A DNA stretch of 45,185 nt from Shewanella violacea DSS12 (GCF_000091325.1 NC_014012.1:3125314-3170498), one strand, 5' to 3'. Positions 1 to 8,997 are shown, counted from the stretch's first letter. Notes: generated by a model not told the origin, from the letters alone. Numbers and translations: made by a program.

Positions 1-898
1 CCGCCATTACCAGAGTCGAGACGATATTGAAGCAAGCCACGGCTATAACCAGGGCAAGCACTAGATACATAACCAGCCTGACTAACTGGATATCTTGATA
101 CAGGTTACCTTGGGTCCGTGTCCAATCACTGATGTAGAGATATTGATCTTGGCTATAGCCAAGTTCCCGGATCAATCTTGGCGCGTCAAATACCTGTTCG
201 ACCTTGATTCTGACACCCGATACTCCCTGTCCCATACCTAAGATAGAAGCCGCATACTTCATTGGGATATAAGCTGTGGTAAGATCTAATTCCCCACCGA
301 GTTCAAACACCCCCGCCACCACAAAGCGATGACTCTTAGCCGAGCCAATCCTTTTGCTATCTTGGCTCTGATGCGAGACATCCGGCATATAAAGGCTCAA
401 GGAGTCCCCGACACTCAAACCCAGATTATCTGCCAGTCCCTTGCCGAGTACGATATTATTTTCATCGCCCCGGCCTAACTTCAACCAAGTCTCTTCAGAC
501 ATAAAGTCTGCAATAACTGAGACCTTCTGTTCTTGCTCAGTATCTATACCTAAGACATTCAAGCCTTGAAAGCCACCGGGTTTCTGCACTAGGCCCTGAA
601 GTTGAATGAAAGGGGCTGAGGCCAATATACCCGGTATTTTATCGGCATCATTGGCAATTTTCTGCCAATGAGCAATGGGCTCATTTACGCCAGTAAGTTC
701 GCCATGGGCCACCACGCCGAGTAATCGATTTTCCAGCTCTCGCTCGAAACCATTCATCGCCGACAACACCACGATTAGCACGGCGACACCTAAGGCTATC
801 CCAGCGGTAGATGCGAAAGAGATGAAACTAATAAAGCTATTAGATTGACGCGCGAGATAGAAGCGCCACCCAACCCAAAGGGATAATAAACGATTCAT
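1..898 (-). CDS. lolE: LolE, lipoprotein-releasing ABC transporter permease (3' end cut by window)
   Basis: The frame opens with ATG at 898 and runs off the window edge, giving the first 299 of roughly 410 residues. LolE is one of the two membrane subunits of LolCDE, which extracts outer-membrane lipoproteins from the inner membrane and passes them to LolA. A first membrane segment lies at about residues 20-45, with FISFAS and LGVAVLIVVLSAMNG as in the family, followed by the large periplasmic domain containing VVAGVFELGGELD. The second membrane segment begins near the edge with FNIVSTLVM. An AAGAGAG element lies 5 nt before the ATG. It is the last gene of lolC-lolD-lolE, and naming follows that order. 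It absent from long-frame listings only because it is incomplete. Confidence 0.93.
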   Translation of the reverse strand, partial: MNRLLSLWVGWRFYLARQSNSFISFISFASTAGIALGVAVLIVVLSAMNGFERELENRLLGVVAHGELTGVNEPIAHWQKIANDADKIPGILASAPFIQLQGLVQKPGGFQGLNVLGIDTEQEQKVSVIADFMSEETWLKLGRGDENNIVLGKGLADNLGLSVGDSLSLYMPDVSHQSQDSKRIGSAKSHRFVVAGVFELGGELDLTTAYIPMKYAASILGMGQGVSGVRIKVEQVFDAPRLIRELGYSQDQYLYISDWTRTQGNLYQDIQLVRLVMYLVLALVIAVACFNIVSTLVMA

Positions 899-981
899 GA
901 AGGCTCTCTTATAACAAGATCAGATTGGCCAGCAAGATGACAGAATCCCCGCCCAACACAAAATAACAATAAACGACTCAT
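895..981 (-). pseudogene. 28-codon remnant duplicate of the lolE 5' end between lolD and lolE
   Basis: A frame of 28 codons starts with ATG at 981, overlapping the lolD stop in an ATGA, and ends with TGA at 897-895, overlapping the lolE start in another ATGA. Its product starts MSRLLLFCVGRGFCHLAGQS, against MNRLLSLWVGWRFYLARQS for LolE. Over the first 39 nt I count 30 identities with the lolE start, and both ATGs follow a similar G(G/C)CTTC. This is a decayed copy of the lolE 5' end. Because both ends overlap neighbouring frames, ribosomes could be coupled through it from lolD to lolE. Whether the peptide has any role cannot be told. Confidence 0.75.
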
Positions 982-1688
982 GAAGCCTCACTAGTGAGAT
1001 TTTCAATGTCTAAAGGTCGTAAGTAACCATCTTTCATGTGTAACTGTCTGTCCATTCTGGCGGCTAGCTTACTGTCATGGGTCACCACGACAAATGCCGT
1101 GCCGTACTGAGTCGCCAACTCCTGGATCAGTTCGTAAACGGCCTCACCGCTGGCGGCATCTAGATTACCCGTAGGCTCATCGGCTAATACAAGTTTTGGC
1201 TTATTAATAAGCGCCCTGGCAATTGCAGTGCGCTGTCGTTCGCCGCCAGACATCTCCGCAGGTATGTGATCGAGTCTATGTCCTAATCCCACTCTTTCCA
1301 GCAGCACCTTGGCATCTTGGTGCGCTTGCTCTCGTTTGACGCCATGGATCAATGCCGGCATAGCCACATTTTCTAGAGCTGTAAATTCTGGTAACAGGTG
1401 GTGAAACTGATAAATGAAACCTAGGTCTTGATTACGTATATCCGATTGACGCCGGCTCGATAAGGCATAGAGATCTTCACCTAACATAGTCACACTACCG
1501 CTCGTAGGGCGATCTAAGGTACCCATAATATGCAGCAATGTACTCTTACCCGACCCAGATGTACCTACTATGGCCAGCTGCTCGCCTTTATATACCTGTA
1601 GATCCACGTCATTAAGCACTTGTGTATCGACGCTGCCCTCTTGGTAGCGCTTAGTCACACCTTTTACTTCCAGTAATAACTCTTGCAT
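978..1688 (-). CDS. lolD: LolD, ATPase subunit of the lipoprotein-releasing complex
   Basis: LolD is the cytoplasmic ABC ATPase that powers lipoprotein release by LolCDE. Walker A GTSGSGKST, the signature MSGGERQR, Walker B LVLADEPTGNLD and the switch histidine in VVVTHD are all visible. It is 236 residues, normal for LolD. A TTG three codons earlier (1697) is possible, but the AAAGAG element abuts it directly. The same element lies about 9 nt before ATG at 1688, so I take that start. It is 79 bp downstream of lolC and is followed by the small lolE remnant and lolE. Confidence 0.96.
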   Translation of the reverse strand: MQELLLEVKGVTKRYQEGSVDTQVLNDVDLQVYKGEQLAIVGTSGSGKSTLLHIMGTLDRPTSGSVTMLGEDLYALSSRRQSDIRNQDLGFIYQFHHLLPEFTALENVAMPALIHGVKREQAHQDAKVLLERVGLGHRLDHIPAEMSGGERQRTAIARALINKPKLVLADEPTGNLDAASGEAVYELIQELATQYGTAFVVVTHDSKLAARMDRQLHMKDGYLRPLDIENLTSEAS

Positions 1689-1767
1689 CTTGTTCAACTC
1701 TTTAATTCATTCAAGCCACGTCATTGACTACGCGGCATCTAAGGTGTGTTAACTTAAACACCCGTGT

Positions 1768-3000
1768 TTACTCATGCCTAAGTGCATTGGCTGGCTGCAC
1801 CCCAGCGGCTCTCATCGCCGGGTAAACCGTAGCAAAAAATGAGATGAGCAAGGTGCCTAAGACAATCAGACTCATCTGGCTCCATTCCAGTTGTACTGGC
1901 AGTGACTGGCCCGCACCAAGAACCGAGATGCCAAACGTATTGAGTATGATGTTGAGGTTCAATGTGATTGCTATGCCAACGAGCAGACCGCAGACGAGTC
2001 CTATGATGGCATTGAGGGAGCCTTGGATCATAAATATCCCCATCACATCGGATGTCATCAGACCCTGAGTCTTGAGCACAGCAACATCGGCAGTTTTATC
2101 GACCACCATCATCACCAGTGCCGATACGATATTAAATGCAGCTACTGCAATGATGAGACTGAGCATAAGAGACATCATATTCTTCTCCATCTTCACCGCG
2201 CCGAAAAGATGACCATAAGAGTCACGCCAATCAGAGGTGGTGACCTCTAGACCGTCTTTACTAAACTCGGCTATCACATCAGAACTCAAATTGGCGGCGT
2301 TAAAGGGATCATCAAGATAAAATCTCAGATTTTTTACTTGGCCAGGCTTTTGCCGCATCAGTCTCTGAGCATCTTCATAATGAATATAAGCCAGATTAGC
2401 ATCGACTTGGGAACCCATTTCAAATACACCGGCAACCACAAATTTTCTCTGACTCGGTACCGGACCTAAGGGAGAATAAATCACACCTTCGCCGCTCAAT
2501 AGTCTGACCTTATCGCCGGGTGAAACCCCCAGACGCCTCGCAAGTAGTGAGCCTAAAACGATGCGATATTTACCCGCTTCGAGCTGTTCGAAGCTACCGT
2601 TAAAGCTGTGCTCCATGCTGGCTAAAAGATTATGTTCAAAATCCGGATAGATGCCATAGACCCCAATCGCACTTATATTGCTGCTGGACTGGATCATGGC
2701 CTGATTGGAGATGCTAGGAGTGACGCCAATAACACCTGGGAGCTTAGTGAGTTCGGCAATCTTACTCTGCCACTGTTCTATTGGCGCTTGGGAATGCACA
2801 GTCAACTGAGGCACAGCGCCCAATATCCGTTGTTTTAACTGACCTTCTAGTCCATTCATTACAGAGCTGACTATGATCAGCGCCGCCACGCCGAGTAAGA
2901 TGCCAGAAACAGCAAAAAAAGTGATGAAAGAGGCGAAGCCATTGGCTTTTCTCGCACGCCAATAACGAAAACCTATATGTGAAGATAACGCAAGATTCAT
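1768..3000 (-). CDS. lolC: LolC, lipoprotein-releasing ABC transporter permease
   Basis: This is the first membrane subunit of LolCDE, 410 residues. The N-terminal membrane helix is at about residues 20-48, with FASFITFFAVSG and LGVAALIIVSSVMNGLE. A periplasmic MacB-like domain follows (about 50-270), then three C-terminal helices (FNIVSALVMMVVDKTADVAVLKTQG, then two more) in the FtsX fold. ATG at 3000 has an AGGA element 5 nt upstream. LolC and LolE are paralogues, and I assign LolC from its position as first gene and from its mix of Pro and Gln in the LolA-binding loop region. It is divergent from the PilZ-like gene across 97 bp. Confidence 0.93.
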   Translation of the reverse strand: MNLALSSHIGFRYWRARKANGFASFITFFAVSGILLGVAALIIVSSVMNGLEGQLKQRILGAVPQLTVHSQAPIEQWQSKIAELTKLPGVIGVTPSISNQAMIQSSSNISAIGVYGIYPDFEHNLLASMEHSFNGSFEQLEAGKYRIVLGSLLARRLGVSPGDKVRLLSGEGVIYSPLGPVPSQRKFVVAGVFEMGSQVDANLAYIHYEDAQRLMRQKPGQVKNLRFYLDDPFNAANLSSDVIAEFSKDGLEVTTSDWRDSYGHLFGAVKMEKNMMSLMLSLIIAVAAFNIVSALVMMVVDKTADVAVLKTQGLMTSDVMGIFMIQGSLNAIIGLVCGLLVGIAITLNLNIILNTFGISVLGAGQSLPVQLEWSQMSLIVLGTLLISFFATVYPAMRAAGVQPANALRHE

Positions 3001-3097
3001 AGTGTCCTACAGGCCCAATAATTAATCAGCCTTGCTAAATCATTAAGATGCGCACGATAATAGGGGTAATAGCTATATAAAAACAAGAGGAAATCCC
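3001..3097. promoter_or_regulatory. Divergent promoter region of lolCDE and the PilZ-mfd-csiV run
   Basis: This 97-bp AT-rich gap lies between two divergently transcribed units, so it must hold the promoters of both unless either is read from further away. The TATATAAA stretch near 3073-3081 is the clearest AT-rich element, but it lies only a few bases before the ribosome site of the plus-strand gene. I cannot assign -35 and -10 boxes with confidence. Confidence 0.4.
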
Positions 3098-3691
3098 TTG
3101 TTCACAGACACAAGTCCCTATTTTAGTGTGAAGCATGACTTTACTGCCTATCTTTCTCCTTGGCCCAAAGATCAGGCTCTGCCCACCGAACACGAATTAA
3201 GAGCAATGTTACCTACTGGCTTACTGCTCATTAACGAAGTCAAAACCTTGGAATCTGACTGTTTATTACAACTAAGACACTTAGACGACGATGCCAAAAG
3301 TGTGGTGGATTACCTTAAACTCCAATCCCGTAAGATAGATTTGGTTCTCCAATATGTGTTAGAGAGTGAGCAGCGCGAAGGAGAACAATATCAAGGCATG
3401 TATTTTGGTGGCAGTGGCATTCGGGTCATTAATGATAGCCAGCTTGTTGAAAATGATCAGTATAAAATAACTCTGCACATCCGAGATGAATTAGTCGCCC
3501 TGTTATGCTTCGTCAAAGTAACAGCCTCACAGCCGTTACATACCGATGATAATCAAGTTAGCGACCAATACATCAGCAGTCTTGAATTCACTCAAATACT
3601 GGAGACAGATGTGGAACAATTGGTCAAAGCCAGCCTAAGTGTGCAACAAAAGCAGCTTAAATTGCGTAAACAGGCGAAAACCAAGGCATAA
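3098..3691 (+). CDS. PilZ-like domain protein upstream of mfd
   Basis: The 197-residue protein has no signal peptide or membrane helix. It sits between lolC and mfd, where Vibrio and Shewanella carry a PilZ-family gene. The PilZ hallmark (D/N)xSxxG appears as a variant, GGSGIRV at about residues 110-116, with the typical alternation of short beta strands around it. I cannot see a clear RxxxR motif before it, so c-di-GMP binding is doubtful. The start is TTG at 3098 with an AAGAGG element at 3085-3090. The C terminus is lysine-rich. The fold assignment rests on context and one motif. Confidence 0.65.
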   Translation: MFTDTSPYFSVKHDFTAYLSPWPKDQALPTEHELRAMLPTGLLLINEVKTLESDCLLQLRHLDDDAKSVVDYLKLQSRKIDLVLQYVLESEQREGEQYQGMYFGGSGIRVINDSQLVENDQYKITLHIRDELVALLCFVKVTASQPLHTDDNQVSDQYISSLEFTQILETDVEQLVKASLSVQQKQLKLRKQAKTKA

Positions 3692-3706
3692 GTTTTCTCT
3701 AGCACA

Positions 3707-3723
3707 AGAGGCTTTAAGCCTCT
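3707..3723. terminator. Small hairpin after the PilZ-like gene
   Basis: AGAGGC and GCCTCT flank a 5-nt loop 15 bp after the stop codon. No run of T follows, so it may be a weak terminator or only an RNA 3' hairpin before mfd. Confidence 0.4.
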
Positions 3724-3766
3724 ACAATATCAGGCATCTTTGACGCTACTCTTTTGTCACATCTGA

Positions 3767-6700
3767 ATGAAATCTTTCTCTATATTGACTCCACCGGCAG
3801 TCAAAAGTGCATCAAAAGCGCAAACACTATACACATTAGGTGGTGTCTCTCAAGCCATCACCTTAGCGAGCCTGGTTCAAAACCATGCTGGTATCACAGT
3901 TGCAGTGACTCACGACACACCCACAGCCCTGTTACTGGAATCTGAACTGGATTATCTACTGAAAGATAGCGATTTTCCTGTATGGCTTTTCCCGGATAGA
4001 GAGACCTTACCCTATGACAGTTTCTCTCCCCACCAAGATCTGGTATCCCAAAGATTAGAAACCTTATCTCGGCTGCCTCATGCCAAGCAGGGATTAGTGA
4101 TTGTTCCCTTGAGCACCTTGATGGTGCGTTTACCGCCTAAGTCATTCTTAGCCGGCAATGTGCTGATGCTGAAAAAAGGCGACAATTATTGTCTTCAGGA
4201 TGTCAAACAACAACTGATAAACACTGGCTATCACTTGGTCGAGCAAGTCTATGAACATGGTGAGTTCGCCGTCAGAGGCTCGATAATTGATCTATTCCCC
4301 ATGGGCTCGGAGCAGCCCTTCCGTATCGAGTTATTTGATGATGAAGTCGAGTCCATCAGACACTTCGATCCGGAGAGCCAGAGATCCAGCGGCGAAATTG
4401 ATTCCATACGTTTACTGCCGGCGAAAGAGTTCCCCACCGATGACCAGGCAATCGAAGGCTTTAGACAGAGATACCGTCGACGCTTCGAGCGCTTAGTTAA
4501 AGAGCCAGAATCTGTCTATCAGATGGTCAGTCGAAAAATATTTCCTGCAGGGATCGAAAGCTATCTGCCACTCTTTTTTGACGAGACGGCCAGCCTGTTC
4601 GATTATCTGCCAGAAAATGCTCAGCTGGTTAATATTGGCGATCTAGAGGCCGCATCTAAGGCACATTTAGCCGAAGTTGAACTGAGATATGAAGATAGAC
4701 GGGTCGATCCTTTACGCCCGCTACTGGCCCCTAAAGAGCTCTACCTACTCACAGATCAGATTTTCTCTCATTTTAAGGCCCTACCAAGAAGTCTGCTTAA
4801 GGTCGGCAATGACCCCGACAAGGGTCATCAGGCTAAGCTAGAAAAGCTGCCAGAATTAACTGCCAACCACAAACTCAAGCAGCCCCTGCTCCAGCTTCAG
4901 GAATATGCGACCAAAGAGACCAGCATACTCTTCAGCGCCGAATCTGAGGGACGTCGAGAAGCCTTACTCGAACTGCTCAGCAAGATAAACATCAAGCCGA
5001 AGCGATTCGACAGCTTAGAGGAATTTACCTCCTCGAAGGCTAAGCTTGGACTCATAGTCTCCCCTCTCTCTAACGGCTGTATCATAGAGAAGAGCCGGGG
5101 TGGGAAGTTTAGCCTTATTTGTGAAACCGAGCTTTTCGGTCATCGAATCTCCCAGAAACGTCGTCGGGACAAACAGAAACAGATAAGTAGCGATGCCTTA
5201 GTCAAAAACTTAGCTGAGCTGAAAGTCGGCCAACCCATAGTCCACTTAGATCATGGAGTCGCAAAATATCAAGGACTAGAAACGTTAGATACTGGGGGTC
5301 TTATCGCCGAGTACCTAAAGTTAGAGTATGCCGGCGGTGACAAGCTTTATGTACCTGTGTCTGCACTTCACCTCATCAGCCGTTATAGTGTGGGGCCAGA
5401 TGAAGAAGCAAACTTAAACAAACTCGGCAATGAAACATGGGCCAAGGCTAAGAAGAAAGCGGTAGAGAAGATCCGTGATGTAGCCGCCGAACTGCTCGAT
5501 GTCTATGCACGCAGGCAATCAAGGCCTGGTTCGGCCTGTAAGATCGATGAGCAAGAATATGCTCAGTTTGCCAATAGTTTCCCCTTCGAAGAAACGGTGG
5601 ATCAAGAGACTTCAATCAATGCTGTTTTGACCGATATGTGTTCGCCCATCGCCATGGATAGACTTGTGTGTGGTGATGTAGGTTTTGGTAAGACTGAGGT
5701 GGCAATGAGAGCCGCCTTCGTCGCAGTCAACGATGGTAAGCAAGTCGCCATCTTAGTGCCGACCACCTTGCTGGCACAGCAACACTTCGAGAACTTCAAA
5801 GACAGATTTGCCGATTGGCCGGTTAAAATTGAGGTGATTTCTCGCTTCAAGACGGCTAAAGAACAGAAGCTGATCATGGATGAGCTAAGTAAAGGTAAAG
5901 TCGATATCATCATAGGCACCCATAAGTTACTGCATTCCGAGGGTGATTTTGAAAACCTAGGCTTATTGGTCATAGATGAAGAGCATAGATTTGGTGTTAG
6001 GCAGAAAGAACAAATTAAGGCTCTGCGGGCTCACGTAGATATCCTGACGTTAACCGCGACGCCTATACCCAGAACCTTAAATATGGCTATGTCGGGCATG
6101 CGAGATCTATCGATTATTGCTACCCCACCGGCGAAGAGACTCGCGGTAAAGACCTTTATCAGAGAATACGACACCACCACCATACGAGAAGCCTTACTGC
6201 GTGAAATTCTCCGTGGCGGACAAGTTTACTTTCTCCACAATAAAGTGGAGACCATAGAGAAACGCGCCAAGGAAATCAGTGAGCTGCTACCAGAGGCTAG
6301 AGTCGTCACGGCTCACGGTCAGATGCGGGAACGCGATTTGGAAAGAGTCATGTCTGACTTTTATCATCAAAAGTTCAATGTTCTCGTCTGTACTACCATT
6401 ATCGAGACAGGTATCGATGTGCCCTCGGCTAACACCATAGTCATAGAGAGAGCCGATAACTTTGGCTTAGCTCAACTACATCAGCTTAGAGGACGAGTCG
6501 GTCGCTCCCATCACCAGGCTTATGCCTATATGATGACGCCGCATCCTAAAAGTATTACCTCAGATGCACGCAAACGGTTAGAAGCCATCGGCGCCTTAGA
6601 AGACTTAGGTGCTGGCTTTATGCTAGCAACCCAAGATCTTGAAATCCGCGGCGCTGGCGAACTGTTAGGCGATGAACAATCGGGCCATATATCCAAAATA

Positions 6701-7240
6701 GGTTTCACCCTGTATATGGAGATGCTGGAAGATGCGGTTAAGTCGCTTAAAGAGGGTAAAGAGCCCTCTCTGAGTCAGATGCTTAGACGTCAATGTGAGA
6801 TAGAACTGCGAATTCCGGCCCTGCTTCCCGATGATTTCGTCCATGACGTCAATATTCGCTTGTCACTGTATAAACGGATTGCCAACTGTGATTCAGAAAA
6901 TGCCCTCGATGAGCTTAAAGTCGAACTCATTGACCGCTTTGGTATGCTACCCGATGCCACTAAGAATCTGATGGAGCTAACCCTGTACAAACATCAGGCT
7001 ACTAGCCTAGGCATTAAGAAACTTGAGGTGCACGCTAAGGGCGGCAGCCTGGAATTTAACGACGATCATTGCGTCGATCCGGGATTTATTATCGGTTTAC
7101 TTCAAAGTCAGCCACAAAACTATCGAATGGATGGCCCGAGTAAGTTAAAATTCCTAATTCCAGCCGAGTCACATAAAGACAGACTGGCACTGGTTAACTT
7201 GCTATTAGGGCAATTATCACAACATCGTCTTGGAGAATAA
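3767..7240 (+). CDS. mfd: Mfd, transcription-repair coupling factor
   Basis: Mfd removes RNA polymerase stalled at DNA lesions and recruits UvrA. The 1157-residue length is typical. The N-terminal UvrB-homology region (about 1-350, with LFPDRETLPYDSFSPHQD) is followed by the RNA-polymerase interaction domain, marked by GQPIVHLDHGVAKYQGLE at about 488-505. The RecG-like translocase has Walker A GDVGFGKTEV at 636-645, DEEH at 737-740, TATPIPRTLNMAMSGMRDLS and the QLRGRVGRS motif VI. The C-terminal TRCF domain ends at 1157. No strong ribosome site precedes ATG at 3767, but the N terminus aligns with the family from there. csiV begins 1 nt after its stop. Confidence 0.97.
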   Translation: MKSFSILTPPAVKSASKAQTLYTLGGVSQAITLASLVQNHAGITVAVTHDTPTALLLESELDYLLKDSDFPVWLFPDRETLPYDSFSPHQDLVSQRLETLSRLPHAKQGLVIVPLSTLMVRLPPKSFLAGNVLMLKKGDNYCLQDVKQQLINTGYHLVEQVYEHGEFAVRGSIIDLFPMGSEQPFRIELFDDEVESIRHFDPESQRSSGEIDSIRLLPAKEFPTDDQAIEGFRQRYRRRFERLVKEPESVYQMVSRKIFPAGIESYLPLFFDETASLFDYLPENAQLVNIGDLEAASKAHLAEVELRYEDRRVDPLRPLLAPKELYLLTDQIFSHFKALPRSLLKVGNDPDKGHQAKLEKLPELTANHKLKQPLLQLQEYATKETSILFSAESEGRREALLELLSKINIKPKRFDSLEEFTSSKAKLGLIVSPLSNGCIIEKSRGGKFSLICETELFGHRISQKRRRDKQKQISSDALVKNLAELKVGQPIVHLDHGVAKYQGLETLDTGGLIAEYLKLEYAGGDKLYVPVSALHLISRYSVGPDEEANLNKLGNETWAKAKKKAVEKIRDVAAELLDVYARRQSRPGSACKIDEQEYAQFANSFPFEETVDQETSINAVLTDMCSPIAMDRLVCGDVGFGKTEVAMRAAFVAVNDGKQVAILVPTTLLAQQHFENFKDRFADWPVKIEVISRFKTAKEQKLIMDELSKGKVDIIIGTHKLLHSEGDFENLGLLVIDEEHRFGVRQKEQIKALRAHVDILTLTATPIPRTLNMAMSGMRDLSIIATPPAKRLAVKTFIREYDTTTIREALLREILRGGQVYFLHNKVETIEKRAKEISELLPEARVVTAHGQMRERDLERVMSDFYHQKFNVLVCTTIIETGIDVPSANTIVIERADNFGLAQLHQLRGRVGRSHHQAYAYMMTPHPKSITSDARKRLEAIGALEDLGAGFMLATQDLEIRGAGELLGDEQSGHISKIGFTLYMEMLEDAVKSLKEGKEPSLSQMLRRQCEIELRIPALLPDDFVHDVNIRLSLYKRIANCDSENALDELKVELIDRFGMLPDATKNLMELTLYKHQATSLGIKKLEVHAKGGSLEFNDDHCVDPGFIIGLLQSQPQNYRMDGPSKLKFLIPAESHKDRLALVNLLLGQLSQHRLGE

Positions 7241-7241
7241 T

Positions 7242-8102
7242 GTGTTAAGACAAACTTTTTTAATCATTGTAGGCCTACTCTCTCTATCTCAGCAGGCCTA
7301 TGCCCAGAATGAGCGTTGGTTTGAAGTTGAGGTCTACCTCTTCGAGAGAAGTGGACAGTCTCAAGAGCAAGCACCTACGCATGCTTCTTTTCAAAATCCA
7401 AAACACATGGTCGATCTTATCTCGCCATTGTTCAGCTCCCATATTACCGATACATGCTCTGCACTTGATAGGGCCACAAATCCCGACGAATGTAGCCAAC
7501 AAAGCAGTTCATATCCATCGCAGATCCCATGGAGTATTGCAGCCCCATCACCAAAATATGCTGTACCTGGTGGCTCTCCCGTACTGCTAGCCAGTAATCA
7601 AAATCATTTCAAAGACATCATCAGTAAACTGTCGAGGCAAAGAGGCAATAAGAGTCTTCTGCACATGACTTGGCAACAGGCGATGCAACCCAGACACAGA
7701 GCCACACCCATTCGACTCTTCTCTGGCAAAGACTATTCTTCGCGTTTTGCGCTCAACGGCCAAACGAGTGGATCAGATGCTGATCAGGTTAATTTTCAGC
7801 AAGGAAATACTGGAGTCGTAGAACATGGGCCGGTATGGAAACTCGATGGCACAATCAACATCTACCTGGATCACTTCCTCTATGTTGAAACAGCATTGAC
7901 CTTAAGAGAGGAAGGCACTAAGACTTCAAGCGTGATGAACCATGATACTGGATATAATTCAGGGGTCGTTAGCCAGTCTTCCCCCTTCCTGTATTCCTTC
8001 ATTATGCAGCAAAACAAACGCGTAAGAAGTGATGAAATTCATTACTTCGATCATCCCAGAATGGGCATGATTCTACAGATAAGAAAGATGCAGCAACCAT
8101 AG
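7242..8102 (+). CDS. csiV: CsiV-like (DUF2803) periplasmic peptidoglycan-binding protein
   Basis: A Sec signal peptide occupies residues 1-20 (hydrophobic LIIVGLLSL, cleavage after AYA), followed by the family-typical WFEVEVYLFER. CsiV in Vibrio cholerae binds peptidoglycan and supports PBP1A-dependent wall synthesis together with LpoA. The gene lies 1 nt after mfd and is probably translated from the same message. GTG at 7242 is preferred because GGAG at 7232-7235 sits 6 nt before it; the TTG at 7230 would precede that site. This gives 286 residues. The recognition rests on the N-terminal pattern and the position after mfd, and the middle of the protein has no motif I can name. Confidence 0.72.
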   Translation: MLRQTFLIIVGLLSLSQQAYAQNERWFEVEVYLFERSGQSQEQAPTHASFQNPKHMVDLISPLFSSHITDTCSALDRATNPDECSQQSSSYPSQIPWSIAAPSPKYAVPGGSPVLLASNQNHFKDIISKLSRQRGNKSLLHMTWQQAMQPRHRATPIRLFSGKDYSSRFALNGQTSGSDADQVNFQQGNTGVVEHGPVWKLDGTINIYLDHFLYVETALTLREEGTKTSSVMNHDTGYNSGVVSQSSPFLYSFIMQQNKRVRSDEIHYFDHPRMGMILQIRKMQQP

Positions 8103-8170
8103 ACAGAGCGAATACCAACACATCAGAATAATAGCAATTGGTATCATATTCTGAAAAGTGCAAACATAAA

Positions 8171-8209
8171 AAAGACCCTGAGCCTTTCGGCTTAGGGTCT
8201 TTTTTATGA
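8171..8209. terminator. Bidirectional terminator after csiV
   Basis: AAGACCCTGAGCC and GGCTTAGGGTCTT form a 13-bp stem (one G-T pair) around the loop TTTC, with A and T runs on either side. It ends csiV and would also stop transcripts entering from the acyP side. Confidence 0.92.
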
Positions 8210-8216
8210 TCGGATT

Positions 8217-8634
8217 AGGATTGAACTATCGAGAAGTCTAAATAGATCTCATTGGCTTCGTCTTCTTCAACAAAACTTGAGAGACATTAGATTAAAGAGA
8301 ATCGACTTTACGCCAATCGATTCCTTCATTATGCATAGACAGACGTTAATCGCCAGATCTAGGATTGAACTATCGAGAAGTCTAAATAGATCTCATTAGC
8401 TTCGTCTTCTTCAACAAAAACTTGAGAGACATTAGATTAAAGAGAATCGACTTTACGCCAATCGATGCCTTCATTATGCATAGACAGACGTTAATCGCCA
8501 GATCTAGGATTGAACTATCGAGAAGTCTAAATAGATCTCATTGGCTTCGTCTTCTTCAACAAAAATTTGGGAGACATTGGATTAAAGAGAACCGACTTTA
8601 CACCAATCGATGCCTTCATTATGCAGCTAGATCT
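8217..8634 (-). repeat. Three decayed tandem copies of the acyP 3' end
   Basis: Units start at 8217, 8361 and 8506, about 144-145 bp apart; the third is shortened. Each begins AGGATTGAACTATCGAG, exactly as at 8724 at the end of the real acyP, and matches acyP for about 105 bp up to CCAATCGAT. Each then carries about 38 bp not from acyP, ending GCCAGATCT (AGATCT in copy 3). Read on the minus strand they spell a recognisable end, with EEDEANEIYLDFSIVQS and a stop. All three share an in-frame TAA where acyP has CTCAATGC, so none can encode the domain. Copies 1 and 2 resemble each other most. Confidence 0.93.
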
Positions 8635-8670
8635 GGCCTATAGGTATTACTTCAGACAAGTTCAAACACA

Positions 8671-8714
8671 AAAGACCCTAAGTGCGAATTTCTAAGTGCT
8701 AAGAGTCTTTTTAT
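8671..8714. terminator. Decayed copy of the csiV/acyP terminator, at the acyP 3' end
   Basis: CAAACACAAAAGACCCTA...GAGTCTTTTTATGATC repeats the flanks of the terminator at 8171-8209, and the same ATGATC(G/T)GATT leads into AGGATTGAAC in both places. The stem is now imperfect. The terminator was therefore duplicated together with the acyP end, about 507 bp apart. It may still terminate acyP weakly. Confidence 0.6.
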
Positions 8715-8721
8715 GATCTGA

Positions 8722-8997
8722 TTAGGATTGAACTATCGAGAAGTCTAAATAGATCTCATTAGCTTCGTCTTCTTCAACAAAAACTTGAGAGACATTGCAT
8801 TGAGGAGAACCGACTTGGCACCAATCGATCAGATTATCTACCGCGGGAAAGGCTCCCTGAGCTAAAATGGTGACACTACCATCATCGTCATTTGAAACAT
8901 AACCAGTTAAGCCTAAGGCTTTGGCTTTTGATAAGGTATAACGCCTATAACAGACGCCTTGCACCTTTCCTTGAACGCTTATCTTGACTCTTTTCAT
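8722..8997 (-). CDS. acyP: Acylphosphatase
   Basis: Acylphosphatases hydrolyse carboxyl-phosphate bonds of small acyl phosphates in the cytoplasm. The 91-residue product has the family motif VQGVCYRRY with the phosphate-binding Arg18, and GYVSNDDDGSV with catalytic Asn36. ATG at 8997 has GAGG 8 nt upstream. A frame extending upstream to 9063 lacks family similarity and I reject it. The gene is convergent with csiV, and the gap between them is filled with decayed copies of its own 3' end. The intact gene shows no damage. Confidence 0.96.
   Translation of the reverse strand: MKRVKISVQGKVQGVCYRRYTLSKAKALGLTGYVSNDDDGSVTILAQGAFPAVDNLIDWCQVGSPQCNVSQVFVEEDEANEIYLDFSIVQS

Noticed and set aside
8217..8634. 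CRISPR-like array
   Set aside because: Units are about 144 bp, diverged and derived from a gene end, with no short spacers and no cas genes.
8422..8643. 73-codon plus-strand frame in the acyP repeat array
   Set aside because: Its two similar halves follow the DNA repeats; it is antisense to acyP remnants.
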